Below are positions 1 to 7,558 of a stretch of DNA of 18,142 nucleotides, piece by piece. The stretch is from contig CAZBPZ010000032.1 in NCBI GenBank assembly GCA_964493955.1, positions 1 to 18,142 on the forward strand, given 5' to 3'. The notes beneath the pieces are model-generated. The model was not told where the DNA came from. It saw only the letters and a program-made list of their open reading frames with translations, and did no database searches. A program made the position numbers and the translations under genes. The stretch's first letter is position 1. Each line of letters begins with the position of its first letter. The DNA comes from CAZBPZ01 sp964493955. GTDB lineage: Bacteria; Chloroflexota; Dehalococcoidia; Dehalococcoidales; Fen-1064.

Positions 1-49
1 CGTAACAAGGTAGCCGTAGCGGAAGCTGCGGCTGGATCACCTCCTTTCT
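1..49 (+). rRNA. rrs: 16S rRNA, 3' end (partial)
   Basis: This is the terminal part of a small-subunit rRNA gene. It contains the near-universal GTAACAAGGTAGCCGTA block and finishes with GGATCACCTCCTTTCT, which includes the anti-Shine-Dalgarno CCTCC core at 40-44. The rest of the gene lies upstream of the window. The mature 3' end cannot be fixed to the base; it lies at about 46-49. No 23S or tRNA follows; a terminator closes the transcript at 220, so the 16S gene is transcribed as its own unit, as known in Dehalococcoides and some other lineages. Genes in this window often use matching GGAGG-type ribosome binding sites. Confidence 0.97.
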
Positions 50-91
50 AGGGAGCGAGCGGGTATAACAACCCATCACTCCTAGGTCGGT

Positions 92-190
92 CACCGCGGC
101 GAGCCGCGGTGTTCTCGGGGACTGTGGGAGACCACAGGACCGCCTTCCTTCCGCTACCCAGGGGTTAAGGTGCTGTCCTTCTGGAAGGAC
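92..190 (+). other. Structured 16S trailer: three successive hairpins
   Basis: Three hairpins lie between the 16S end and the terminator. The first has arms 92-99 and 104-111 (8-bp GC-rich stem, CGAG loop). The second has arms 122-127 and 132-137 (CTGTGG/CCACAG, GAGA loop). The third has arms 175-180 and 185-190 (GTCCTT/AAGGAC, CTGG loop). All are exact complements. They probably belong to the 3' trailer of the 16S precursor and may guide processing. The partner 5' leader is outside the window, so long-range pairing cannot be judged. A small independent RNA is possible but nothing specific supports it. Confidence 0.6.
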
Positions 191-192
191 GA

Positions 193-220
193 GGGCCACT
201 CCCCAGGAGTGGCCCTTTTT
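193..220 (+). terminator. Intrinsic terminator of the 16S transcription unit
   Basis: A perfect 10-bp stem, GGGCCACTCC (193-202) and GGAGTGGCCC (206-215), has a CCA loop and is followed directly by TTTTT (216-220). This is a textbook rho-independent terminator. It shows that the 16S transcript stops here and does not continue into 23S or the downstream metabolic operon. Confidence 0.93.
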
Positions 221-266
221 GCTACCGGGCGGCCGGCCGGGCTGCGGCTGGCGGTTTTGCAGCCGG

Positions 267-295
267 TTGACACTCGCCCGGGCAGTCGCTAGTAT
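267..295 (+). promoter_or_regulatory. Sigma70-type promoter for the adh-lipBA-glcDF-dehydrogenase operon
   Basis: A consensus -35 box TTGACA (267-272) is followed by a 17-base spacer and a -10 box TAGTAT (290-295, four of six matches). The predicted start is near 302, giving a leader of about 57 bases before the ATG at 359. A 6-bp inverted repeat (245-250 and 260-265, CGGCTG/CAGCCG) sits directly upstream of the -35 box and could be an operator, though it may be chance in GC-rich DNA. It is the only convincing promoter seen before 15.4 kb, which supports one long operon. Confidence 0.72.
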
Positions 296-358
296 TGCTC
301 CAGGCCCTTCTCCCCGGCCCGGGCTTGGGGCTACAAGCGCTCCTCTGGAGGTGACGGC

Positions 359-1360
359 ATGAAGGCGGCAGTCTACTACGGCCCGCGCGACGTGCGGGTG
401 GAAGAGGTGCCAACTCCGACCCTCGGCCCCGGTGACGCCCTGCTGCGCGTCCGTGCCTGTGGCATCTGTGGCTCGGACCTGCATACCTACCGGCACGGCC
501 TGTTCGAGACGCTGGGCGTACCGGCCGGGGGTGGCCGTATCATGGGGCACGAGTTCTGCGGTGAGGTGGTGGAGGTCAGCGGTGATTCCCCCCTCAAAGT
601 CGGCGACCGTGTCTGTGCGATAGGTATGGGCGGTAACGCCGAGTACTTCCAGATACCGGCGGAGCTGGCACCGTTTGCCGTGCCCATCCCGGAGGGGCTG
701 AGCTTTGTTGAGGCGGCCACGACCGAGCCGCTGGCTACCTCGCTGCATGCCGTTAACCTGGCACGCCCCGCCGATGGCGAGACTCACGTTGTCCTGGGGG
801 CCGGTATCATCGGGCTGGGTATCCTCCAGGTACTCAAGGCGAGGTACAACCTGAGAACGGTGGTGGTTGACCTGGCTGACTGCCGGCTGGAGGTGGCGAA
901 GAAGCTCGGGGCTGACGAGGTCATCAACGCCGGCCGCGAGGACGCCGTGCGGCGGGTGATGGAGCTGACCGGGAGCGAGCAGCTCTCCTTCATGCCGGAG
1001 CCAACGGGCAGGGCCGACGTGGCCTACGACGCGGCCGGTCTGGCACGTGGCTACACCGGGGTACCGGTGGTGCAGCAGGCGATGCTGATGGTGCGCAGCG
1101 AAGGGCGCGTGGTGGTCGTCTCCGTGTTTGAGCAGGACGCTGCGGTTGACTTCAATCCGCTGGTGCGCAAGGGTCTCAGCCTGCTGGGCTCGTGGGCGTG
1201 GTCGCCGGACGAGTTCAAGGATGCCCTGGGGCTGATTGCCTCGGGCAAGGTGGACCGCAAGCCGCTGATTTCGCATACATTTAGCCTGGAGGCGGCCGCC
1301 GAGGCCTACGAGACACAGCTACGGGCCGAGGAAGCCGTCAAGGTGGTAATAACTCCCTAG
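359..1360 (+). CDS. Zinc-dependent medium-chain alcohol/polyol dehydrogenase
   Basis: This 333-aa protein belongs to the medium-chain dehydrogenase/reductase superfamily, which oxidises alcohols or polyols with NAD(P). The N-terminal GroES-like domain carries the catalytic zinc ligands C37 (CGICGSDLH), H64-E65 (GHE) and E123 (TTEPLA). The Rossmann fold has GAGIIG at 147-152. The four-cysteine structural-zinc lobe normally found after the GHE region is missing: the chain runs directly from GDRV (82-85) to GGNAEYF. The ATG has a strong GGAGGTGA site (347-354). It is the first gene after the promoter, 23 bases ahead of lipB. Next to an acetoin-dehydrogenase-like cluster a butanediol or similar role is conceivable, but the substrate is unknown; threonine or sorbitol dehydrogenase-like activities are alternatives. 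Confidence 0.85.
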   Translation: MKAAVYYGPRDVRVEEVPTPTLGPGDALLRVRACGICGSDLHTYRHGLFETLGVPAGGGRIMGHEFCGEVVEVSGDSPLKVGDRVCAIGMGGNAEYFQIPAELAPFAVPIPEGLSFVEAATTEPLATSLHAVNLARPADGETHVVLGAGIIGLGILQVLKARYNLRTVVVDLADCRLEVAKKLGADEVINAGREDAVRRVMELTGSEQLSFMPEPTGRADVAYDAAGLARGYTGVPVVQQAMLMVRSEGRVVVVSVFEQDAAVDFNPLVRKGLSLLGSWAWSPDEFKDALGLIASGKVDRKPLISHTFSLEAAAEAYETQLRAEEAVKVVITP

Positions 1361-1383
1361 CCGGCTACATATTTTTTGGCAGG

Positions 1384-2094
1384 ATGACACTCGCAGAGCT
1401 TCGGGGAACGGAGCAGAAGCTGTCGCTGCGGGTCTTCCGGTGGCGGCGGCCGCTGGACTTCGCGCTCGCTTACGGGGAGCAGCTCCGGCTGTGGCAACAG
1501 GTGCTGTCCGGGCAGGCCGGTGATGCCCTGATGTTACTGGAGCATCCCCCGGTCATAACGTTCGGCAAGTCTGGCCGGCTGGAGAACCTGCTGGTGGATA
1601 AAGCGGCCCTGGCGCGCCTCGGGGTGGGCCTGTTCTTCACCGACCGTGGTGGCGACGTGACCTATCATGGCCCGGGGCAGCTGGTGGCATATCCAATCAT
1701 TGACCTGCGCCGGCGTGGCCGGGACGTGCACCGCTACATCCACGACCTTGAAGAGGTGATTATCCGCACCCTGGCAGACTTCGGCGTGACGGCCGGGCGC
1801 GACGAGCGCCGCGTGGGGGTGTGGGTGGACGGTGAGAAGATAGCGGCCATCGGGGTGCGGGTCCGGCGCTGGGTCACGCTGCACGGCCTGGCCGTGAACG
1901 TGGTGCCGGAGCTGGCCCATTTTGGCCTGATAAACCCCTGCGGCATTACCGAGCGGGGAGTAACATCGCTTGAAAGGCTGACCGGTTGCCGGGTGAGCGT
2001 GGCGGAGGTGGCAACCTGCCTGGCGGGCCGTTTTGTGGAAGTCTTCGGCTACGAGGGGAGCGCGGTCAGCCTGACGGTACGGGGTGGTGTTTGA
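1384..2094 (+). CDS. lipB: Lipoyl(octanoyl) transferase LipB
   Basis: This 236-aa enzyme moves octanoyl from octanoyl-ACP to the lysine of lipoyl domains, the first step of lipoate assembly in the cytoplasm. The family signature RGGDVTYHGPGQ is at residues 88-99. The catalytic pair is present as K152 (GEKIAAIG) and C186 (INPCGI). Length is normal for LipB. The chosen ATG lies only 23 bases after the alcohol dehydrogenase, with a poor site (AGG touching the start), so it may be read by coupling. The first ~14 residues precede the usual family start and may be a small extension. The stop overlaps the lipA start (ATGA at 2091-2096). Its place before a lipoate-dependent dehydrogenase complex suggests local cofactor supply. 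Confidence 0.96.
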   Translation: MTLAELRGTEQKLSLRVFRWRRPLDFALAYGEQLRLWQQVLSGQAGDALMLLEHPPVITFGKSGRLENLLVDKAALARLGVGLFFTDRGGDVTYHGPGQLVAYPIIDLRRRGRDVHRYIHDLEEVIIRTLADFGVTAGRDERRVGVWVDGEKIAAIGVRVRRWVTLHGLAVNVVPELAHFGLINPCGITERGVTSLERLTGCRVSVAEVATCLAGRFVEVFGYEGSAVSLTVRGGV

Positions 2095-2963
2095 TGGCCC
2101 GGTTGCCTGGCTGGTTTCGTAAACCTATCCCTGCCCCGGCCGCCATGGCCGGGATGCGTGCCCTGGTGGCCGACCTGCACCTGCACACCGTCTGCGAGAG
2201 CGCCCTCTGCCCCAACGTGGGTGATTGCTTCTCGCAGCGGACGGCCACCTTCATGCTGCTGGGCGAAGTATGCACGCGCCGGTGCACGTTTTGCGCCGTC
2301 AGCAAGGGCCAACCCCGGCCGGTAGACGAGGCCGAGCCCGAGAACGTGGCCCGGGCGGTGGCACGCCTGGGGCTGCGCCACGCCGTCATTACCTCTGTTA
2401 CCCGTGACGACCTGCCCGATGGCGGGGCGGCCCACTTCGCCCGTACCATTCGCTGCATCAAGCAGGCCAGCCCCGGGATAACGGTTGAGGTGCTGGTACC
2501 TGACTTCCGGGGCGATGAAAGAGCGCTCCTTGCGGTGCTTGAAGCCGGGCCGGAGGTGCTCAACCACAACCTGGAGACGGTGCCGCGGCTCTACCCGGAG
2601 GTCAGGCCGGGGGCCGATTACGCCCGCTCGCTGCGCCTGCTTCGCCTTGCCAGGAAGCTGCGCCCGCAGACCGTTACCAAGTCTGGCCTGATGCTGGGAC
2701 TGGGGGAGAGCGAGGACGAGCTGGTGCAGGTCATGGCCGATTTGCGTGAGGCTGGCTGCGACCTGTTGACCCTGGGGCAGTACCTGCGCCCCTCGCCGGC
2801 CCACCACCCCGTCGTGCGCTACGTGCCGCCGCCCGAGTTTGACCACCTCGCCGGGAGGGCGCGGCGGATGGGCTTTGCCGGGGTGGCGGCGGCACCGCTG
2901 GTGCGGAGCTCCTTCGAGGCGGCGCGCCTGTACGAGAAGGCCATAACCGGGGTGCAGGCATGA
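2094..2963 (+). CDS. lipA: Lipoyl synthase LipA
   Basis: This 289-aa radical-SAM enzyme inserts two sulfurs into protein-bound octanoyl groups. Both iron-sulfur sites are complete: the auxiliary cluster motif CX4CX5C at C34, C39 and C45, and the radical-SAM CX3CX2C at C60, C64 and C67. The C-terminal RSSF (271-274) fits the conserved RSS[YF] that supplies the serine ligand of the auxiliary cluster. The open frame extends back to 1986, but that stretch lies inside lipB; the ATG at 2094, overlapping the lipB stop, gives the normal family length. The 3' end overlaps the next start by four bases (ATGA at 2960-2963). Together with LipB it makes a complete endogenous lipoylation route. Confidence 0.97.
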   Translation: MARLPGWFRKPIPAPAAMAGMRALVADLHLHTVCESALCPNVGDCFSQRTATFMLLGEVCTRRCTFCAVSKGQPRPVDEAEPENVARAVARLGLRHAVITSVTRDDLPDGGAAHFARTIRCIKQASPGITVEVLVPDFRGDERALLAVLEAGPEVLNHNLETVPRLYPEVRPGADYARSLRLLRLARKLRPQTVTKSGLMLGLGESEDELVQVMADLREAGCDLLTLGQYLRPSPAHHPVVRYVPPPEFDHLAGRARRMGFAGVAAAPLVRSSFEAARLYEKAITGVQA

Positions 2964-5545
2964 CGGCAGAGGCGCTGGAGCGGGACCTGAAGCGGCTCCT
3001 CGGAGAGCGGGCCACCACCAGCACCTTTGAAGGCTGGTTCTACCGCAGCGACATCCAGCCGATTCCTTCGCTGGTACGCCGCCTGATGCAGACCCGGCCG
3101 GAGGCGGTGGTGTACCCGGTGGCGACCGAGGAGGTGGCGGCGGTGGTGCGGTTCTGCGCTGAGAGGGGCCTGCCGGTGGTGCCGCGTGGCGGGGGTTCTT
3201 CGGGCCTCTTCGGGGCGGTGCCGAAGCGTGGCGGGGTGGTGTTTGACCTGCGCGGCCTCAACTCTATTGGCCCGGCCGATGCCTCGGCGTGCACCGTCAC
3301 GGTGGCGGCCGGGGCCACCTGGTGGCGGCTGGAGGAGGCGCTGGCCGGGCAGGGGCTGGCAACCCTCAGCTACCCTTCCAGCGCCCGCTCCGCCACGGTA
3401 GCCGGCTGGGTAATGACCTCGGGACTGGGTATCGGCAGCCTCAAGTACGGGCCGGTCTTCGGGCATGTCCTGGCGGCCGAGGTGGTCCTGCCGGACGGTA
3501 CGGTTAGCCACTACCGGGCCGGGGAGGGCCTGGAGCAGTTTTTTGAGTCGGAGGGTACGCTGGGGATTGTGACCCGGCTCACCCTCAAGGTGCGGCCCCG
3601 CCCGGCCCGTGTTGGCCACCGCCTTGTCCGGTTTGATGACATGGGCCGGCTGTTTGAGGCGGTCTCGGTGCTGGCAGCGGCCAGCCCATGCCCCTATAAC
3701 ATCGAGTTCCAGGACGCAGGCTACCTGCAGTTGCTGCGGCAGGCCGGCTACGAGACGGTTGAGCTGCCTGGTGAGGGTGGCCTGGTGCTGGTGACCGCCG
3801 ACGGGGATGACGACGAGGTGGCCGCCCTGATGGCCCGGGTGGCACAGGTCAGCCGCGACCTCGGCGGGGTGGAGTGCGAGGGGGCGGAGCGGGAGTGGGC
3901 ACACCGGTTTGACATGCTGCGGGTGAAGAGGGCCGCCCCGGCGATTGTACCGAGCAGTGTTTACCTGCCCCTCTCCCGGCTCGGTGAGTTCTATGCCCGT
4001 TACCCCCGGGTGGTAAGGCACCGTGGCGGCTTGCTTGGCTACGCCGTGGGGCCGGACCGGGCCAGCCTGATGCCGATGCTCCCGGCCGATGACAGGAGCC
4101 CGCTGCGCTACATCTTCGCCCTGCAGACCCCGTCGGCCGTCTCGCGGCTGGCCATTTCGCTCGGGGGTAAGCCGGGGGGCGGTATCGGCGTCTGGAACGC
4201 CGCCTTCCGGCGGGAGGTACTCGGCCGCGAGCGCCTGGCAGCCTACGAGGAAAAGAAACGCACCCTGGACCCGGCCGGTATCATGAACCCCGGGGTGGGA
4301 GCCGGGGCACCCTGGCTCTTCCAGCCGCGCCTTTACCGGGCGGCCACGAGGCTGGGGAATGCCCTGGGGCGGCTCCTGCCGGCGGGGGTGCCGGCGCCGG
4401 AGGCAGATGGCTTCCGGGCAGAGCTGGCGGCCTGCGCGCAGTGTGGTTACTGCATGGATGTCTGCCCCACCGCCGGGAGCTGGCTCTCGTCCACGCCGCG
4501 GGGACGGGTGCTGATGGGCCGGCAGAGACCGGAGGCCCTGCCGCCGGAGGTGCGGCGTGAGTACCTGGAGCGCCTCTACCAGTGTACCCTCTGCGGCCGC
4601 TGCGGGGTTGACTGTACGGTCGGGATAAGCTCCCGCCCGATGTGGCAGGGGTTGCGTGGCTACCTGAACGGCCGTGGCCTCAGGCTGGAGCGGCTGGATG
4701 AGCTGACCTCTACCATCATGACCAGCCGGAACATGGCGGGGCGTCCCAACGAGCAGCGGGCCGCCTGGGTGGGCCGGGTGAGACTGGGGCAGGACCCCCG
4801 GCAGGTGCGCCGGGCCGAACTTGTTTACTTTGTGGGCTGTGTCACCTCGTTCTTCCCGATGGCCCAGCCGGCAGCCCGCGCCTTTAGCCAGATACTTGCG
4901 GCGGCTGGGCTCGAGTTTGCCGTGATGGGCGGCGACGAGTGGTGCTGCGGGTTTCCTCTCCTGGCCGCCGGCGAGGTGGAGGCAGCGGCGGCCTGCATCC
5001 GCCATAATATTGAGCAGGTGGCGGCGCTGGGAGCAAAGACGGTGGTGCTGACCTGCCCCGGCTGCTACCGGGTCTGGAAGGACGAGTACCGTGAGGTGAT
5101 AGGGCAGGCCCATCCGTTTGAGGTGCTGCATGCCACCGAGCTGCTGGCCCGCTGGCTGGAGGAAGGCCGCATCAAGCCGGGAGCACTGCCGCTGCGGGTA
5201 ACATACCATGACCCGTGCGACCTGGGGCGCAATAGTGGTATTCTGGATGAACCAAGGTATGTCCTCGGCAGCATTCCCGGCCTGGAACTGGTAGAATTAG
5301 CGGAAAGCGGGCGTTATGCTAGTTGCTGCGGCTCCGGGGGTGACCTGCTGGCTTCCAACCAGGAGCTGGCACTGGAAATTGCCCGCCGCAAGGTGGACGA
5401 GGTAGTGGCTACCGGCGCGGAGACGGTGGTCACCGCCTGCCCTTCCTGTGTGAGGGCTATCAGCATGGCCAGGACCGCCGGGCGGGTAAAGCTGGCGGTG
5501 CAGGACATATCAGAGATTGTCTGGAAAGCAGTGTCCGGCGGCTGA
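2960..5545 (+). CDS. Fused GlcD-GlcF-type FAD/Fe-S 2-hydroxyacid dehydrogenase
   Basis: This 861-aa protein joins two subunits that are often separate. Residues ~45-215 form a PCMH-type FAD-binding domain (PRGGGSSG at 76-83), followed by a flavin-oxidase C-terminal domain ending with DPAGIMNPG. Two 4Fe-4S motifs follow (CX2CX2CX3C at C492-C502 and C542-C552). The C-terminal half has two cysteine-rich CCG domains (CCG at 662-664 and 789-791) like GlcF, LutA and HdrB. Such enzymes oxidise D-lactate, glycolate or other 2-hydroxyacids and pass electrons to quinone or an electron-transfer flavoprotein. It has no clear membrane segment. It is translationally coupled to lipA and sits just before E1 alpha, so it may feed a 2-oxoacid such as pyruvate to the complex. 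The substrate is inferred only. Confidence 0.9.
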   Translation: MTAEALERDLKRLLGERATTSTFEGWFYRSDIQPIPSLVRRLMQTRPEAVVYPVATEEVAAVVRFCAERGLPVVPRGGGSSGLFGAVPKRGGVVFDLRGLNSIGPADASACTVTVAAGATWWRLEEALAGQGLATLSYPSSARSATVAGWVMTSGLGIGSLKYGPVFGHVLAAEVVLPDGTVSHYRAGEGLEQFFESEGTLGIVTRLTLKVRPRPARVGHRLVRFDDMGRLFEAVSVLAAASPCPYNIEFQDAGYLQLLRQAGYETVELPGEGGLVLVTADGDDDEVAALMARVAQVSRDLGGVECEGAEREWAHRFDMLRVKRAAPAIVPSSVYLPLSRLGEFYARYPRVVRHRGGLLGYAVGPDRASLMPMLPADDRSPLRYIFALQTPSAVSRLAISLGGKPGGGIGVWNAAFRREVLGRERLAAYEEKKRTLDPAGIMNPGVGAGAPWLFQPRLYRAATRLGNALGRLLPAGVPAPEADGFRAELAACAQCGYCMDVCPTAGSWLSSTPRGRVLMGRQRPEALPPEVRREYLERLYQCTLCGRCGVDCTVGISSRPMWQGLRGYLNGRGLRLERLDELTSTIMTSRNMAGRPNEQRAAWVGRVRLGQDPRQVRRAELVYFVGCVTSFFPMAQPAARAFSQILAAAGLEFAVMGGDEWCCGFPLLAAGEVEAAAACIRHNIEQVAALGAKTVVLTCPGCYRVWKDEYREVIGQAHPFEVLHATELLARWLEEGRIKPGALPLRVTYHDPCDLGRNSGILDEPRYVLGSIPGLELVELAESGRYASCCGSGGDLLASNQELALEIARRKVDEVVATGAETVVTACPSCVRAISMARTAGRVKLAVQDISEIVWKAVSGG

Positions 5546-5569
5546 CCTGCCGGGCACAAGGAGGAGACG

Positions 5570-6544
5570 ATGGCGCTGACAAACGAACAACTGCTCAAGC
5601 TCTACACCAACATGGTGCTGGCGCGCAAGATGGACGAGACCATCATCAAGGGCCTGCAGGAAGGCAAGGTGGTGGGGTTCTTCCACAGCGGCCAGGGTTC
5701 CGAGGCAGTAGGAGTGGGTGTTACCACCTTCCTGCGCCCGGACGACTACCTCTACCCGCACCACCGCGGCCACGGCATTGCCTACATCATCGGCAAGGGG
5801 GCCTCGGTCAGGGGTTTCCTGGCGGAGCACTACGGCAAGGCTACCGGTATGGCGGGCGGGTTTGCCGGTTTCCACGGCGTCGACCCGGAGTACGGCCTGC
5901 TGGGAGGGGCCGGGACCATCGGTTCACAGTTCCCGGTAGCGGTCGGCTGGGGGCTGGCCTGCCAGAAGAACGGCCGCGGCCAGGTGGCGGTCTGCTGCTT
6001 CGGCGACGGCAGCTCCAACCGCGGCACCATGCACGAGGCGATGAACCTCTCGGCCGTCTGGAAGCTGCCGGTAATCTGGGTGTGCGAGAACAACCTCTAC
6101 GCCCAGTGGATGCCGCTCAAGGACGCCTACCCGCGCGAGGACATTGCTGACCTGGCGGCCGGCTACAACATGCCGGGGGTGGTGGTGGACGGCCAGGATG
6201 TCATCGCCGTGCACGAGGCGATGCAGGCGGCGGTAGAGCGCGCCCGCGCCGGTGAGGGCCCCTCGCTGCTGGAGTGCAAGACCTACCGCTACCGTGTCCA
6301 CTCCGAGGGCTCGCAGGACATCGCGCATGCTGACCCGCGCCCCGCCGAGGAAATTGAGGCCTGGAAAAAGCGTGACCCCATCAAGCTCTTCCGTGAGAAG
6401 CTGCTGGAGCAGGGTGTCCTTACGGAAGCAGACGTGGAGCGGATAGACCGCGAGGTGGCAGAAGAGGTGGCGGAAATCGAGCGCTTCGCCGCCGAGAGCG
6501 AGGTGCCCGCCCCGGAGGCCCTCAAGGACACCCTGTACGCCTAG
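5570..6544 (+). CDS. 2-oxoacid/acetoin dehydrogenase E1, alpha subunit
   Basis: This 324-aa thiamine-diphosphate subunit carries the ThDP motif from GDG (145-147) to NN (174-175), and the HHRGHG segment (64-69) near the active site. It is the short bacterial alpha-plus-beta E1 form found in pyruvate, branched-chain oxoacid and acetoin dehydrogenases. A strong AAGGAGGAG site (5558-5566) precedes the ATG, just after the fused dehydrogenase. The beta subunit follows at once. AcoX downstream favours an acetoin-like complex, whereas the adjacent 2-hydroxyacid dehydrogenase would suit pyruvate or another 2-oxoacid. Sequence alone does not settle the substrate. Confidence 0.93.
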   Translation: MALTNEQLLKLYTNMVLARKMDETIIKGLQEGKVVGFFHSGQGSEAVGVGVTTFLRPDDYLYPHHRGHGIAYIIGKGASVRGFLAEHYGKATGMAGGFAGFHGVDPEYGLLGGAGTIGSQFPVAVGWGLACQKNGRGQVAVCCFGDGSSNRGTMHEAMNLSAVWKLPVIWVCENNLYAQWMPLKDAYPREDIADLAAGYNMPGVVVDGQDVIAVHEAMQAAVERARAGEGPSLLECKTYRYRVHSEGSQDIAHADPRPAEEIEAWKKRDPIKLFREKLLEQGVLTEADVERIDREVAEEVAEIERFAAESEVPAPEALKDTLYA

Positions 6545-6587
6545 GTGTCCGGGTCTTTGAGACGAACGAGAGGACGGTGAGTTCAAA

Positions 6588-7550
6588 GTGAGACAGATTC
6601 CGTATGTTGTGGCACTGAACGAGGCCCTCCGCGAGGAGATGGCCCGTGATGAGAAGGTATTTATCATCGGGGAGGACGTCCAGGCCGGGGTCTTCATGGC
6701 CAGCACCGGGCTGGTCAAGCAGTTCGGGCCGGAACGGGTGATGGACACGCCGCTGGCCGAGACAGCCGTGGCGGGGGCGGCCCTGGGGGCGGCCCTGGCC
6801 GGCTACCGGCCGGTGGCTGATTTCATGTTTGCTGATTTCATGATGGTGGCCGCCAACGAGATAATCAACAATATTGCCAACTGGCACTTCATCCACGGGG
6901 GCAGGGTCAATGTGCCGATGGTGCTGTTTGCCAACATCGGTGGCTATGCCCGCCTCGGGCCGGAGCACTCGCAGTGCCCGGAGGCCTTCATCCTGCACAA
7001 GCCCGGCCTGAAGCTTGTCATCCCGTCTGACCCGTACTCGGCCAAGGGCCTCTTGAAAACGGCCATTCGCGATGATAACCCGGTGGCCTTCTTCTACCAC
7101 AAGCGGTTGCTGGGCCTGCAGGGCGAGGTCCCCGAAGAGGAGTACCTGGTGCCGATGGGCGTGGCCGACGTGAAGCGCGAGGGCACAGACGTGACGGTGG
7201 TGGCCACTTCCTACATGGTGCAACTGGCATTACAGGCCGCCAGGGAGCTTGAAGGCAGGGTGAGCGTTGAGGTGATTGACCCGCGCACCCTGGAACCCCT
7301 GGACATTGACACCATCATCAAATCGGTGGAGAAGACGGGGCGGGCCGTGGTGGTTGACGAGGACACGCTGCGCTGCGGGGTCGGGGCCGAAATCGGTATG
7401 CAGATTATGGAGAGGGCGTTCGACTCGCTTGATGCCCCGGTGCAGCGCGTCGGCGCTGCCAACCTGCCGATTGCCGGGGGCTACATGGAGCAGTATGTCC
7501 TGCCCCAGACCAAGGATATCGTGGCCGCCATCGAGCGGGTGGTCGCCTAG
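6588..7550 (+). CDS. 2-oxoacid/acetoin dehydrogenase E1, beta subunit
   Basis: This 320-aa partner forms the E1 heterotetramer with the preceding gene. DTPLAE (53-58) supplies E58, the glutamate that activates ThDP, and HSQ (127-129) holds the conserved active-site histidine. The C-terminal transketolase domain is complete (VEVIDPRTLEPLD). The start is GTG at 6588 with GGTGA at 6576-6580, seven bases upstream. Residues 116-126 (ANIGGYARLGP) depart from the usual glycine-rich P-x-GGG loop ahead of HSQ, which may alter substrate preference. The stop lies eight bases before the GTG of the lipoyl protein. Confidence 0.94.
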   Translation: MRQIPYVVALNEALREEMARDEKVFIIGEDVQAGVFMASTGLVKQFGPERVMDTPLAETAVAGAALGAALAGYRPVADFMFADFMMVAANEIINNIANWHFIHGGRVNVPMVLFANIGGYARLGPEHSQCPEAFILHKPGLKLVIPSDPYSAKGLLKTAIRDDNPVAFFYHKRLLGLQGEVPEEEYLVPMGVADVKREGTDVTVVATSYMVQLALQAARELEGRVSVEVIDPRTLEPLDIDTIIKSVEKTGRAVVVDEDTLRCGVGAEIGMQIMERAFDSLDAPVQRVGAANLPIAGGYMEQYVLPQTKDIVAAIERVVA

Positions 7551-7558
7551 GAGGGCTG

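Noticed and set aside
50..192. Possible tRNA in the 16S trailer
   Set aside because: The hairpins do not form a cloverleaf and no T-loop GTTCRANNC or acceptor stem was found.
1358..1377. Palindrome TAGCCGGCTA followed by a T-run after the alcohol dehydrogenase
   Set aside because: The palindrome has no loop and cannot fold into a terminator hairpin of useful strength; lipB begins seven bases later.
1986..2093. Extended N-terminus for LipA from 1986
   Set aside because: The stretch lies inside lipB in another frame and adds no LipA-like sequence; the ATG at 2094 gives the family length and an ATGA overlap.
2819..5209. A 796-codon open frame on the minus strand
   Set aside because: It lies antisense to the GlcD-GlcF fusion, has low-complexity Pro/Gly/His/Arg-rich translation and no recognisable domain; it is a by-product of high GC in the coding strand.
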